64,000 bases of DNA. Origin: JARRNE01 sp963824085. Its GTDB lineage: Bacteria; Pseudomonadota; Gammaproteobacteria; Chromatiales; Chromatiaceae. Below, in pieces: positions 34,725 to 44,805 of this stretch. The number at the start of each line of letters is the position of its first letter. Position 1 is the first letter of the stretch. Under the pieces are notes generated by a model. That model did no database searches. It saw nothing but the letters and a program-made list of their open reading frames with translations, and was not told where the DNA came from. Made by a program: the position numbers and the translations under genes. Location: positions 62,001-126,000 of the forward strand of contig CAWGNT010000021.1 in the NCBI GenBank assembly GCA_963824085.1. Direction: 5' to 3'.

Positions 34725-35597
34725 CTAGGCCCCGAGGAGCGCCGCCATACGAGAGCCCATCTCGGCCGGCGAGCGCACGGTAGCCACCCCAGCCTGCTCC
34801 AGGGCAGCGTACTTTCCCTCCGCCGTACCCTTTCCGCCGGTGATGATTGCGCCCGCGTGCCCCATGCGCTTGCCGCTCGGGGCCGTGACGCCGGCGATAT
34901 AGGCGACCACCGGCTTGGTCATGTGCGCCTGAACATACTCGGCCGCCGCCTCCTCCGCACCACCGCCGATCTCGCCTACCAGCACCACCCCGGCGGTCTG
35001 CGGGTCCTGCTCGAAGAGCTCGAGACAGGCAACGAAGTCGAGTCCCTGAACCGGATCGCCCCCGATGCCAATGCAGGTGCTCTGTCCCAGACCCGCGTTG
35101 GTGGTCTGAAACACCGCTTCGTAGGTGAGGGTGCCCGACCGCGAGACGATGCCGACGCGCCCAGGGGTGTGGATGCTTCCGGGCATGATTCCGATCTTGC
35201 ACTCGCTAGGCGTGATGATACCCGGACAATTGGGACCGATGAGGACGGTATCGGTCCCCGTCAGCGCAGCCTTCACACGCAGCATGTCGAGCACCGGGAT
35301 GCCCTCGGTGATGCACACGATCACCCGGGTGCCGGCGTCCGCTGCCTCCAGGATCGCGTCGGCAGCGAAGGCGGCTGGGACATAGATCATAGTGGCATCG
35401 GCGCCGGTCGCTCGCACCGCATCGTGCACGGTGTCGAAAACCGGCCGGCCCAGATGCGCCTGGCCGCCCTTCCCCGGGGTCACCCCCCCTACCAGGTTGG
35501 TCCCGTAGGCAATGGCCTGCTCGCTGTGGAACGTGCCCTGCTTACCGGTAAAGCCCTGGCAGATGACCCGGGTGCTCTTGTCGACCAGTACGCTCAT
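34725..35597 (-). CDS. sucD: Succinate--CoA ligase, alpha subunit
   Basis: This 290-residue ADP/GDP-forming succinyl-CoA synthetase alpha subunit is a TCA-cycle enzyme coupling succinyl-CoA to ATP formation. The CoA-binding fold begins VICQGFTGKQGTFHSEQAI. The active-site loop GHAGAIITGG holds the phosphorylated His (~246). The ATG at 35597 is used; the ORF opens at 35612. It follows sucC by 11 nt and forms one operon with it. Confidence 0.95.
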   Translation of the reverse strand: MSVLVDKSTRVICQGFTGKQGTFHSEQAIAYGTNLVGGVTPGKGGQAHLGRPVFDTVHDAVRATGADATMIYVPAAFAADAILEAADAGTRVIVCITEGIPVLDMLRVKAALTGTDTVLIGPNCPGIITPSECKIGIMPGSIHTPGRVGIVSRSGTLTYEAVFQTTNAGLGQSTCIGIGGDPVQGLDFVACLELFEQDPQTAGVVLVGEIGGGAEEAAAEYVQAHMTKPVVAYIAGVTAPSGKRMGHAGAIITGGKGTAEGKYAALEQAGVATVRSPAEMGSRMAALLGA

Positions 35598-35608
35598 GGT
35601 TGTCTCCG

Positions 35609-36778
35609 TCAACCGGCACGCCGAGCGAGCGTTACGACCTTGTCCGCGGCATCGCGCAGGCTGGATGCGGTCTCGATGGGAAGGTTGCTCGCGGCAAGCA
35701 TAGCGAGGCCCTGCACCGCGTTGGTACCCTCCAGGCGCGCGACCACCGGCACCGCCACGTGCACCTCACGCACGGCCTCGATGATACCTTCTGCGATCAG
35801 GTCGCAGCGAACAATGCCGCCAAAGATGTTGATCAGCACTGCCTTTACCTTAGGGTCAGACAGGATGAGCTTGAAGGCCTCGGCTACCCGCGCAGCGGTC
35901 GTCCCTCCGCCAACGTCCAGGAAGTTGGCCGGCTCGCCACCGTGTAGCTTGACCAAGTCCATGGTGGCCATGGCGAGCCCTGCCCCATTCACCATGCAGC
36001 CGATGTTGCCGTCCAGACTGATGTAGCTGAGCTCATGAGCGCGGGCCTCGGCCTCGCGCGAGTCCTCTTGGGTCTGATCGCGCAGGGCGTCCAGGTCCGG
36101 ATGGCGGTAGAGCGCGTTATCGTCCAGATTAATCTTGGCGTCCAGCGCGATCAGGTCGCCTTTATCCGTCACGACCAGAGGATTGATCTCCACCAGACTC
36201 GCATCGCACTCGGTGAACAGGCGGTAGAGTCCCGCCATGAGGCCCGCGAGTGCCTTGATCTGGCCGCCCTGCAGCCCAAGCCCGAATCCGATTCGGCGGC
36301 ACTGCCATGCCTGCAGTCCGGCCGCGGGATGTACACGAGTCACCAGAAGGCGTTCGGGGGTCTTGGCCGCTACCTCTTCGATATCCATGCCGCCCGCCGC
36401 CGACGCCATGAACGCCACGCGGTGCGCCTCACGGTCTACCAGAAGACCCAAGTAGAGCTCGCTGGCAATCCCGGTCGGTGCTTCCACCAGCACCCGCTCG
36501 ACAGGCAGTCCCTCGATGCCGCTCTGGCGAGTCACTAGGCGGCTGCCCAAAAGGCGCAGAGCCTCCGCCGCCGCCCGCTCGACACTGCCTACCATGACGA
36601 CGCCCCCGGCCTTACCGCGCCCGCCGGCATGGACCTGGGCCTTCACCACCCAGCGATCGCCGCCGAGCTCCGAAGCGGCCTGCCGCGCCTCCTCTGCGGT
36701 CGCGGCCACGGATCCTTTAGGGATCGGGATCTGGTAGCGTTGAAAGAGCCGTTTGGCCTGGAACTCGTGCAGATTCAT
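35609..36778 (-). CDS. sucC: Succinate--CoA ligase, beta subunit
   Basis: This 389-residue partner of SucD provides the ATP-grasp nucleotide site and the succinate site. It starts MNLHEFQAKRLFQRYQIP, has KAQVHAGGRGKAGGV in the ATP-grasp domain (about 46-60) and GNIGCMVNGAGLAMATMD in the ligase domain. The ATG at 36778 is fixed by this N-terminus although the frame is open to 36883. It is divergent from pilS across 88 nt, so the two promoters must overlap or abut. It stands apart from other TCA genes. Confidence 0.95.
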   Translation of the reverse strand: MNLHEFQAKRLFQRYQIPIPKGSVAATAEEARQAASELGGDRWVVKAQVHAGGRGKAGGVVMVGSVERAAAEALRLLGSRLVTRQSGIEGLPVERVLVEAPTGIASELYLGLLVDREAHRVAFMASAAGGMDIEEVAAKTPERLLVTRVHPAAGLQAWQCRRIGFGLGLQGGQIKALAGLMAGLYRLFTECDASLVEINPLVVTDKGDLIALDAKINLDDNALYRHPDLDALRDQTQEDSREAEARAHELSYISLDGNIGCMVNGAGLAMATMDLVKLHGGEPANFLDVGGGTTAARVAEAFKLILSDPKVKAVLINIFGGIVRCDLIAEGIIEAVREVHVAVPVVARLEGTNAVQGLAMLAASNLPIETASSLRDAADKVVTLARRAG

Positions 36779-36866
36779 CGACGCCCGCCGCAGTTTTGAT
36801 AATGCGCTAGCGGATATTCTTGACCAATCGCGCCCGGCTTGGCAAAAACGTATCTCCGTCGTGCCC

Positions 36867-38510
36867 ATGGAGCTGGCGATCAACCCTCACAATCGCATAC
36901 CCGACGCCGTCTCCGCAGCGGCAGGTGCCGCCCCATTTCGCGGTGAGCGGGACTCATATCCCAGCTGGCGAGCGCTGAAGGCGGTGGCGGTCAACCGGCT
37001 GTTGCTCGCGATTGGTCTCACCGTCATCTACATGCCCTCCCCCGGGGCGACCCCAACAGTGGCCTGGCCTCTCCCCCTGACCACAGTGACGGCCATTGTG
37101 TACAGCATCTTGGTCGCGTTCGGGGTGCTCGCCACCTACATTCGCTGGCCCGAAAAGGAGCAACAAGTCCCGATCGCCGTCTTCATCGACGTCGTCGCCT
37201 TTACCCTCCTCATGCACGGCAGCGGCGGAATTGACAGCGGACTCGGTCTGCTGTTGGCAATCGCGGTGGCTACCGGCGCCGTTCTGATGGAAGGACGCCT
37301 CTCGCTGCTCTTCGCATCTTTCGCCAGCCTTGGCGTCATGACTCAGCAGACCTATTCGTACCTCTACCTGAGCGCTCCGCCGGCCAACTTCACCCAGGCA
37401 GGACTGCTCGGCATCACCTTCTTCGCCATGGCCATGCTTGCGCACGTGCTCTACCGGCGTATCCAGGAGACCGAGCGGGTCGCCGCGCGCAGGAAAGTCG
37501 ACATCGCGGACCTGTCCAAGCTCAACGACTTCATCATCCAAAGCATGAACACAGGCGTCGTCGTGGTCGACGGCGAGCGCAATCTCCGTGTCCTGAATGC
37601 GGCAGCAAAGCAGCTGCTCGGCGTCCCTGGGACGGTTCGTGAAGGAAGCCTCAACAAGGTTGCCCCGCCCCTCGCCCGCTGGCTCGCCGCGCAGGTGACA
37701 ACACCCCACACCCGGGACAGCACGATCTCCGGCCACGATTCCACCCTCGAGGTCACCCTCCACCTCCTGGGAGACTACCGAGAATCGGGGGCGCTCATGT
37801 TCTTGCGTGACGCCCAGGACGCCATCCGCGAGGCGCAGGAGATCAAGCTCGCCTCGCTGGGCCGCCTCACTGCGAGCATTGCCCACAACATCCGCAACCC
37901 CCTGAGCGCCGTGGGCCACGCGGCGCAGCTCCTCACGGAATCGCCGACCCTCGCCAATGAAGACCTGCGGCTGCTCGACATCATCAGGCGCAACACCGGG
38001 CGAATCGACGAGACCGTGGAGAGCGTTCTGCAGCTCTCGCGCCGCGGTCAGGCGAGTCCGGAGGCTATCGATCTGGAGGCATGGCTCCCAACGCTGTGCG
38101 CTGATTTCCGCGAGGTTCACGGGCTTCCTGCGGAGCAAATCCGCATGGACATCTCCCCGCCCGCCCAGGTCCACGCGGACGCTAGGCACCTCCATCAGAT
38201 AGTCGCGAACCTGTGCGAGAACGCGCTCAAGCACGCCAGCCGGCCAGGTACCCCAGTCCACATAGAGGTGCGTGCCCGAGGAGCCGCCGCCAACCACGGC
38301 AGGGCGATCCTGGACGTGCTGGACGACGGTCCCGGCATCGATGAGGAAACGGCGCACGAGATCTTCGCACCCTTCTTTACCACGAGCAGCAGCGGGACAG
38401 GGCTCGGCCTATACATTGCGCGGGAGCTGAGTGAGACCAACGGAATCCACTTGGAGTATATTCCGCGCCAAAAACAAGGCAGCTGCTTCCGCCTCAACTT
38501 CCCCACCTGA
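36867..38510 (+). CDS. pilS: PilS-type sensor histidine kinase
   Basis: This 547-residue inner-membrane kinase has about six hydrophobic segments in the first ~200 residues, a PAS-like region (about 225-320; MNTGVVVVDGERNLRVLNAA), the HisKA domain with SIAHNIRNPLSAV (phospho-His), and the HATPase domain (NALKHASR, DVLDDGPGID, GTGLGLYIARE). The HNIRNPL box and membrane topology match PilS, the kinase of type IV pilus regulation. The ATG at 36867 is chosen for the start. It is followed after 21 nt by its cognate regulator. No pilA or other pilus gene is in the window, so what this pair regulates is inferred. Confidence 0.9.
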   Translation: MELAINPHNRIPDAVSAAAGAAPFRGERDSYPSWRALKAVAVNRLLLAIGLTVIYMPSPGATPTVAWPLPLTTVTAIVYSILVAFGVLATYIRWPEKEQQVPIAVFIDVVAFTLLMHGSGGIDSGLGLLLAIAVATGAVLMEGRLSLLFASFASLGVMTQQTYSYLYLSAPPANFTQAGLLGITFFAMAMLAHVLYRRIQETERVAARRKVDIADLSKLNDFIIQSMNTGVVVVDGERNLRVLNAAAKQLLGVPGTVREGSLNKVAPPLARWLAAQVTTPHTRDSTISGHDSTLEVTLHLLGDYRESGALMFLRDAQDAIREAQEIKLASLGRLTASIAHNIRNPLSAVGHAAQLLTESPTLANEDLRLLDIIRRNTGRIDETVESVLQLSRRGQASPEAIDLEAWLPTLCADFREVHGLPAEQIRMDISPPAQVHADARHLHQIVANLCENALKHASRPGTPVHIEVRARGAAANHGRAILDVLDDGPGIDEETAHEIFAPFFTTSSSGTGLGLYIARELSETNGIHLEYIPRQKQGSCFRLNFPT

Positions 38511-38531
38511 CAACGACCGCAGAGTTACCCT

Positions 38532-39878
38532 ATGAGCAAGGCGCACGCCCTGGTTGTCGACGACGAGACGGACATCATCGAGCTGATCCGGATCACGCTC
38601 GCCCGCATGGACATCAGCTGTCGCGGGGCAGGGGACCTTGCAAGCGCCAAGCGGCTTCTGGCGAAGGAGGCCTTCGACCTCTGCCTCACCGACATGCGCC
38701 TTCCAGACGGCAGTGGAATCGAGCTTGTACGCTACATTGCCGATACTAAGCCGGAGCTGCCTGTGGCCATGATCACGGCCCACGGCAACATGGACACCGC
38801 AGTGGCCGCTATGAAGGCTGGCGCATTCGATTTCGTGCCGAAACCTGTGGACCTGCACGTTCTGCGACAGCTCGTGGGAGCCGCTCTGCGTCTGCGCACG
38901 TCCGGCGACAGCGCCGCACAGCCGCCAGCAGCCGGCGGCCGCTCAGGACTACTGGGTGACTCGCAGCAGATGCAAGAGCTGAGGCGCGTGATCTCCAAGC
39001 TGGCCCGCACCCAGGCACCCGTCTTCATCAGCGGCGAAAGCGGGACGGGCAAGGAGCTGGCGGCCCGACTCGTCCATCAGCTCGGGCCGCGATCACACGG
39101 GGACTTCGTTCCGGTCAATTGCGGCGCCATCCCCCACGACCTGGTCGAGAGCGAAATGTTCGGCCACAAGAAGGGCAGCTTCACCGGGGCTGTAGGTGAC
39201 AAGCAGGGGCTATTCCAGGCCGCGGAAGGAGGCACCCTCTTTCTCGATGAGGTAGCAGATCTGCCGCTTTCCGTCCAGGTAAAGCTGCTGCGCGCCATCC
39301 AGGAGAAGAGAGTGCGCCCGGTCGGGGCGCCGCACGAAGTCGCGGTGGACGCGCGGATCATCAGCGCGAGTCACAAGGACCTCAATGCCCTCGTCAACGC
39401 GGGGGAATTTCGCCGCGACCTCTTCTACCGCATCAACGTGATCGGCCTGCGCATGCCGCCGTTGCGGGAGCGGCCCGAAGATGTCCCTCTGCTGGTGGAC
39501 CATATACTCAGCCGCATCGCCCCCAACGGCGGACGGAGACCTCAGCTCGCGACGGGCGCACTCAGAGCGCTGCAGCGCCACCCGTTCCCCGGCAACGTGC
39601 GCGAGTTGGAAAATGTCCTGGAGCGTGCGGTGGCACTGAGTGACGGCGGGACCATTGGTGCCGAAGACCTCTACCTCTCCCAGGGCGACGGCCCCCCACC
39701 AATAGATTCCTTGCCGACAAGCGAGCAGCCCCTGGAGGAGTTTCTCGGCGAGGTAGAGAAGCAGGCGATTCTCAAGGCCCTGGACGAGACTCACTGGAAC
39801 CGCACCGCCGCTGCAAAGAAGCTGGGGATGACGCTGCGCTCGCTGCGTTATCGTCTCGACAAGCTGGGCATCGAGTAA
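38532..39878 (+). CDS. pilR: PilR-type sigma-54-dependent response regulator
   Basis: This 448-residue activator has a receiver domain (phospho-Asp54 in CLTDMRLPDG), an AAA+ sigma-54 interaction domain with Walker A GESGTGKE (~165-172) and GSFTGA, where the loop residue is Ser rather than the common Ala of GAFTGA, and a Fis-type HTH (KKLGMTLRSLRYRLDKLGI). It forms a two-component system with the kinase just upstream and activates sigma-54 promoters, in Pseudomonas the pilA promoter. Length is normal. Confidence 0.94.
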   Translation: MSKAHALVVDDETDIIELIRITLARMDISCRGAGDLASAKRLLAKEAFDLCLTDMRLPDGSGIELVRYIADTKPELPVAMITAHGNMDTAVAAMKAGAFDFVPKPVDLHVLRQLVGAALRLRTSGDSAAQPPAAGGRSGLLGDSQQMQELRRVISKLARTQAPVFISGESGTGKELAARLVHQLGPRSHGDFVPVNCGAIPHDLVESEMFGHKKGSFTGAVGDKQGLFQAAEGGTLFLDEVADLPLSVQVKLLRAIQEKRVRPVGAPHEVAVDARIISASHKDLNALVNAGEFRRDLFYRINVIGLRMPPLRERPEDVPLLVDHILSRIAPNGGRRPQLATGALRALQRHPFPGNVRELENVLERAVALSDGGTIGAEDLYLSQGDGPPPIDSLPTSEQPLEEFLGEVEKQAILKALDETHWNRTAAAKKLGMTLRSLRYRLDKLGIE

Positions 39879-39973
39879 CCGCAGGGGCAAGAAAGAGAGG
39901 CGGAAGAGAACGGCCGAAAGGAGCGGCTTGCCGTGTTCGCTCCACATCCCGGTCCCACCAAAAGGACACATAG

Positions 39974-41317
39974 ATGGGTGAGGCATCAAGGCCCCTGCAC
40001 CAATCCGCCGCCACCGACCCTTTCGTCGGCTGGTTCCGCCAGGCGACGCCCTACGTCCACGCCCACCGCGGGCGCACCTTCGTCATCGCCTTCGGGGGCG
40101 AGGCGGTGTCGGACGTGCGTTTTCCCAATCTCGTGCACGATCTGGCTCTGCTGCACGGTCTCGGTATCCGTCTCGTGCTGGTGCATGGTGCACGACCCCA
40201 GATCGAGGAGCGCCTCGCCCAACGGGGTGCCGCGCTGCGCTACGTGAGCGGACTCAGGATCACGGATGACGAGGCATTGGCGTGCGTGAAGGAGGCGGCA
40301 GGCGTCGTCCGTGTGGAGATCGAGGCACTCTTGTCGCTCGGACTCGCCAACTCGCCGATGGCCGGCGTCCGCATTCCGGTGGCCTCCGGCAACTTCGTCA
40401 CCGCCAAACCCCTTGGGGTAATCGACGGCATCGATTACCAGCACACAGGGGTGGTCCGCCGAATCGACTGCCAGTCCCTACAGCAAAGACTGGACGATGG
40501 GGCCATTGCCCTCATGCCGCCCATCGGGTATTCGCCGACCGGGGAGGTCTTCAACTTGGGCGCTGCCGACGTCGCCCGCTCCGCCGCCATCGCCCTTGGA
40601 GCGGACAAGCTGATCTTCCTGCTCGAAGAGTCCGGCTTGACCGACGGAACCGGCGCCGTGGTCTCCAACGTGCTAAGCGGCGACGTGGACGCGCTCCTCA
40701 ACGCGTCCCCAGCGATGCCCGAAGATGTCGCCCAGTCTCTGCGCGCCGGAGCGGATGCCTGTATACAGGGAGTGCAGCGGGTTCATCTGATCAGCCGCCG
40801 CACAGACGGGGCACTGTTGCGAGAGCTCTTCACGCGCGACGGCATCGGCACCCTCATCACCGGCCTGCCGTACGAGGAGCTACGGCCGGCGCGGATCGAC
40901 GACATGGGCGGGATACTGGAGCTGCTGCGCCCACTGGAGGAGCGGGGAGTACTGGTACGCCGGTCCCGGGAAAGGCTAGAGCCCGAGATCGGCCACTTCT
41001 ACCTCATGGAGCGCGACGGGATGGTCATCGCCTGTACCGCCCTCTACCCATACACGGCGGACGGGATGGGCGAGCTCGCCTGCCTCGCCGTCCATCCCGA
41101 CTACCGCAATCGCGGTCGCGGCGACAAACTGCTCGAGCAAATGGCGTCCATCGCGAGGAAACGTGGGATCGGACAGCTCTTCGTGCTTACCACACAGACG
41201 GCACACTGGTTTCTCGAGCGTGGCTTCGTTGCGGCCAGCCTCGCGGACCTGCCCATGAAGAAGCAAGCGCTCTACAACTATCGTCGCAACTCCAAGGTCT
41301 TCATCAAGGCCCTATAA
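39974..41317 (+). CDS. argA: Amino-acid N-acetyltransferase ArgA
   Basis: This 447-residue N-acetylglutamate synthase catalyses the first step of arginine synthesis from glutamate and acetyl-CoA. An amino-acid-kinase-like domain occupies ~25-290 (FVIAFGGEAV, LVLVHGARPQIEERL) and a GNAT acetyltransferase domain ~295-435 (LACLAVHPDYRNRGRGDKLL, the acetyl-CoA loop). Length equals that of other ArgA proteins (E. coli 443). It is in the same direction as pilR, 95 nt downstream, as in several gammaproteobacteria. Confidence 0.95.
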   Translation: MGEASRPLHQSAATDPFVGWFRQATPYVHAHRGRTFVIAFGGEAVSDVRFPNLVHDLALLHGLGIRLVLVHGARPQIEERLAQRGAALRYVSGLRITDDEALACVKEAAGVVRVEIEALLSLGLANSPMAGVRIPVASGNFVTAKPLGVIDGIDYQHTGVVRRIDCQSLQQRLDDGAIALMPPIGYSPTGEVFNLGAADVARSAAIALGADKLIFLLEESGLTDGTGAVVSNVLSGDVDALLNASPAMPEDVAQSLRAGADACIQGVQRVHLISRRTDGALLRELFTRDGIGTLITGLPYEELRPARIDDMGGILELLRPLEERGVLVRRSRERLEPEIGHFYLMERDGMVIACTALYPYTADGMGELACLAVHPDYRNRGRGDKLLEQMASIARKRGIGQLFVLTTQTAHWFLERGFVAASLADLPMKKQALYNYRRNSKVFIKAL

Positions 41318-41436
41318 CGCGGCCCCACTCGACCCTCGCCAGCGGTCGCGGCCGGGGCTCACCGCGAGAGTTGGCCGCCGATCGCACGAGCTTAAGCGCG
41401 GCCGATCACCATGAGCTCTGGGTCGCCCTTCGGCTG

Positions 41437-44400
41437 CTACGGAGCCCCGGGCATAGGTGAATGAGACGTCCGCCGTTCAATGGACCCCGCACTCTCGGCC
41501 GCTGACGGTGTCCCTTCTCTCTCCGCCGCCCTCTCGCAGAAGGCGCTGCGCGCAGCGATGCAGCGCAACGGCAGGGTAAGCATGGTGAGCGTCACCGAGG
41601 TGATGGCGCCGAACAGCAACGAGATGGCCATACCCTCGAAGATGGGGTCGAACAGGATGGCGGATGCGCCGGCCATCATGGTGAGGTCGGTGACCCAGAT
41701 GGGGCGCATGCGGATCTGCCCCGCCCGGAGCACCGCCTCTTCGATCGGCAGTCCGCGGTGCATCTCGTTCTTGGCGAAGTCGACGAACAGGATCGAGTTG
41801 CGCACCTCGATGCCCGCGAGTGCGATGAAGCCGATCATCGAAGTCGCGGTGAACTCCGCGTCCAGCAGCCAATGACCCGGTACGATGCCAATGACGGTCA
41901 GCGGGATGGGCAGCATCACGGTGGCAGGGATGAGGAAGTCCTCGAACTCGATGACCAGCAGGATGTATATCAATACGAGCGCTGCCGCGAAGGCAAGACC
42001 CAGGTCGCGGAAAGTCTCGTAGGTGACGGTCCACTCGCCGGTCCACTCGAAGCTTGACGCGCCCTCGTCCAGCGGCGGCCCCGTGAGGGTGCCGGACATG
42101 GTCACGTCGTCGGGTGTCCGGTAGCTCTTGAGCATGTCCTCAACACCCAGCATCCCGTAGATGGGCGCACCGAGTCGGCCGGCCATCTCGCCCACCACGT
42201 ACTCCATCGGCCTCAGGTCCGTGTGATAGATGACGTTGTCCGCCGGGACCTTCTCGAACCGGCCGAGCTCCGCCAGCGGCACCGTCGCGCCGTCGGCAGT
42301 CGGGATCGGCAGGTGCCCGAGGGCGCTGGTGGAGGCGCGCAGCGCGAGCGGCAGCTCGACCACGATGTTGACGGGTTCCAACACCGTACCCTGTTTGACG
42401 TCACCGAGCTGGTAGCCGCCCATGGCCATGGCCAGGTTGCGGTTTATCGTGTCCACGGTGATACCGCGGCGCGTGGCCTTCTCGGTGTCCACATCGAAGC
42501 GCCAGCGGTCGTGAGGCTCACTCATATAGTTGTCGACATCGACGATGTCCGGGACCTCTTCGAACATGCCCGTCATGTCCTTCGCTACGCGGCGCCGGGT
42601 CTGAGCGTCTGGCCCATAGAGCTCGGCGACGACGGTTTGCAGGACCGGCGGTCCTGGCGGCATCTCCACCACGGCAATACGGGCGCCGAGGTCCTTCGCG
42701 ATAGGCGTGAGCAAGTCGCGTACGGCACTCGCGATCTCGTGGCTACTGCGCTCGCGTTCGCCCTTGTCGAGCAACATGACCTGGATGTCGCCCTCCCACG
42801 CCTTTCCGCGCAGGTAGTAGTGGCGCACCATGCCGTTGAAGTTGAAGGGGGAAACGGTGCCCACGTAGGCCTGTAGGGCAGTGACCTCCGGTACGTCCCG
42901 CAGGCTTTCAGAGAGACGCCGCATCACGTTGGCGGTTACCGGAAGTGCCGTTCCCTCCGGCAGGTTAACCACCACGTTGAACTCCGGCTTGTTGTCGAAG
43001 GGCAACATCTTTACCGTCACTGCCTTCGTGTAGAACATCGAGCAGGCGAGAAGAAAGGTCACGACGATGGTCGCCAACAGTCCCCAGGCGAGCGGACGGC
43101 TGCGGATGAAGGGAGAGACGATGGGGCGGTAAATCCGGCCGATAATCTCCTGAACCTTATGCTCGCGCTCTTCCGCCCGCTTCAGGGCCTCGAGCCGCGG
43201 GCGGAGCTTGTAAGAGCACCAGGGCGTGAACACGAAGGCCGCGAACAGGGAGAAGCTCATGGCCACCGAGCCGAGGACCGGGATGGGCCGCATGTAGGGG
43301 CCCATCATGCCGCTTACGAAGCCCATCGGCAGCAGCGCCGCTAGCACGGTCAAGGTCGCGATGATGGTAGGGTTGCCCACCTCGCGCACCGCGTCCACGG
43401 CCACGTCGATGCTGGTTCGGCCCTCGAACAACCAGCGGCGGAAGATGTTCTCCGTCACCACCGTGGCATCGTCCACCAGGATTCCGATGGAAAAGATCAG
43501 CGCGAACAGGCTCACTCGGTCGATGGTGTAATTGAGGGCCCAAGCGGACCAAATGGTGATCAGGATCACCAGCGGGATGACGATAATGACCACCAGCGCA
43601 GGTCGCCGGCCAATGGTGATCCAAGAGATGATGCTCACGGCCACTGCGGCCTCGAGCAGCGCAGACAAGAGCTCGTTGACCTTGTCGTTGGCGGTCTTGC
43701 CGTAGTTGCGGGTCACCGTGACCTGGACGTTGTCCGGGATGACGCGCCCCTTCAAACCATCGAGCTTGGCCAGGATCGCGTTGGCCACCGTCACCCCGTT
43801 GGTACCCTCCTTCTTGGCGATCGCGACCGTCACCGCCTGGGCGCCGTCCGCGTGCGGCTCTGCCTCCCGCGCCGCCGGACCCGTGTGGTAGGTGACCATC
43901 TCGGTGGTCTCCTCCGGTCCCTCGAAGACCCGGGCCACGTCGCGAACGTAGATCGGCATACCGAAGTGGCTGCCGACCACCAGATTGGCGACGTCATCGG
44001 CGGTGCGCAGGTAGCCGCCGGTGCTCACGTTAAGCAGCCGGTCACCCGCCTCCATGGTACCCGCACCCCGTTCCCTGTTGGCCTGGCGGATGGTCTCCGC
44101 CACTTGGTCCAGACTGACGCCATAGCCCGCCAGGCGCTCCGGATGCACCTCGATGCGGATCTGCTCGCGCCGGCCGCCGACAACGAACCCCGGCCCGGTG
44201 TTCTTCACCTCTTCCAGCCGCTGCAGGACGTCGTAGGCCAGGTTTCGCAGCTCGCTGTCGTCCATCGCCAGCGACCACAGGGTCGCCGTAACCACCGGCA
44301 CATCGTCGACGCTCTTGGGCTGCACCAGGGGCATCGAGACCCCCGGCGGGATCTTGTCCATGTTGGTCTGCAACTTGTCATGGACCTTGACGATGGAAGG

Positions 44401-44805
44401 TCCGAGCGGCTCGCCGACCTCGAAGCGGACGATGACCATCCCGCGCTCCCGCTCGGCTGCCGAATAGATGTGCTTGATCCCGGGGATCTCGCTCATCATG
44501 CGCTCCAAGGGCCGGATGGCGAGGCTCTCAACCTGGTCCGCCGCCGCCCCCGGGTATTCGAAGAAGACGTCGATCATGGGCACCGAGATCTGCGGATCTT
44601 CCTGACGTGGCGTCACATAGAGCCCGATCATCCCGACCACGAGGGTCGCGAGCATCAAGAGCGGCGTGAGGGGGGAGTCGATGAAGAGCCTGGCGATGTT
44701 GCCTGCCAACCCGAGCGGGGGTCGCTCCGCAGGAGGCGGCGGGAGGTGATAGGACGCCGGCCGTCGTGACCGGTGTTTGGGGTGATGATGAGGAATGCGG
44801 GTCAT
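41437..44805 (-). CDS. RND-family efflux transporter, inner-membrane pump
   Basis: This ~1122-residue AcrB/CzcA-type proton-driven pump has twelve predicted membrane helices and two large periplasmic loops. TM4 holds the proton-relay Asp pair in GILVDDATVVTENI, and other signatures include IYSAAERERGMVIVRF and GIEVRNSILFVDFAK. The first ~35 residues are odd: a His/Arg/Pro-rich cytoplasmic leader (IPHHHPKHRSRR, then a Pro-rich stretch) precedes TM1. GGGGGACG upstream favours the ATG at 44805 over the GTG at 44811. No membrane-fusion (HlyD-type) or outer-membrane partner gene is adjacent; the flanking genes are argA and a dus gene. Substrate class cannot be assigned. Confidence 0.88.
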   Translation of the reverse strand: MTRIPHHHPKHRSRRPASYHLPPPPAERPPLGLAGNIARLFIDSPLTPLLMLATLVVGMIGLYVTPRQEDPQISVPMIDVFFEYPGAAADQVESLAIRPLERMMSEIPGIKHIYSAAERERGMVIVRFEVGEPLGPSIVKVHDKLQTNMDKIPPGVSMPLVQPKSVDDVPVVTATLWSLAMDDSELRNLAYDVLQRLEEVKNTGPGFVVGGRREQIRIEVHPERLAGYGVSLDQVAETIRQANRERGAGTMEAGDRLLNVSTGGYLRTADDVANLVVGSHFGMPIYVRDVARVFEGPEETTEMVTYHTGPAAREAEPHADGAQAVTVAIAKKEGTNGVTVANAILAKLDGLKGRVIPDNVQVTVTRNYGKTANDKVNELLSALLEAAVAVSIISWITIGRRPALVVIIVIPLVILITIWSAWALNYTIDRVSLFALIFSIGILVDDATVVTENIFRRWLFEGRTSIDVAVDAVREVGNPTIIATLTVLAALLPMGFVSGMMGPYMRPIPVLGSVAMSFSLFAAFVFTPWCSYKLRPRLEALKRAEEREHKVQEIIGRIYRPIVSPFIRSRPLAWGLLATIVVTFLLACSMFYTKAVTVKMLPFDNKPEFNVVVNLPEGTALPVTANVMRRLSESLRDVPEVTALQAYVGTVSPFNFNGMVRHYYLRGKAWEGDIQVMLLDKGERERSSHEIASAVRDLLTPIAKDLGARIAVVEMPPGPPVLQTVVAELYGPDAQTRRRVAKDMTGMFEEVPDIVDVDNYMSEPHDRWRFDVDTEKATRRGITVDTINRNLAMAMGGYQLGDVKQGTVLEPVNIVVELPLALRASTSALGHLPIPTADGATVPLAELGRFEKVPADNVIYHTDLRPMEYVVGEMAGRLGAPIYGMLGVEDMLKSYRTPDDVTMSGTLTGPPLDEGASSFEWTGEWTVTYETFRDLGLAFAAALVLIYILLVIEFEDFLIPATVMLPIPLTVIGIVPGHWLLDAEFTATSMIGFIALAGIEVRNSILFVDFAKNEMHRGLPIEEAVLRAGQIRMRPIWVTDLTMMAGASAILFDPIFEGMAISLLFGAITSVTLTMLTLPLRCIAARSAFCERAAEREGTPSAAESAGSIERRTSHSPMPGAP

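Noticed and set aside
34644..36026. Plus-strand ORF of 460 codons
   Set aside because: Antisense to sucD and sucC, which are fully supported; no motifs seen.
36954..38357. Minus-strand ORF of 467 codons
   Set aside because: Antisense to pilS, whose kinase motifs are complete on the plus strand.
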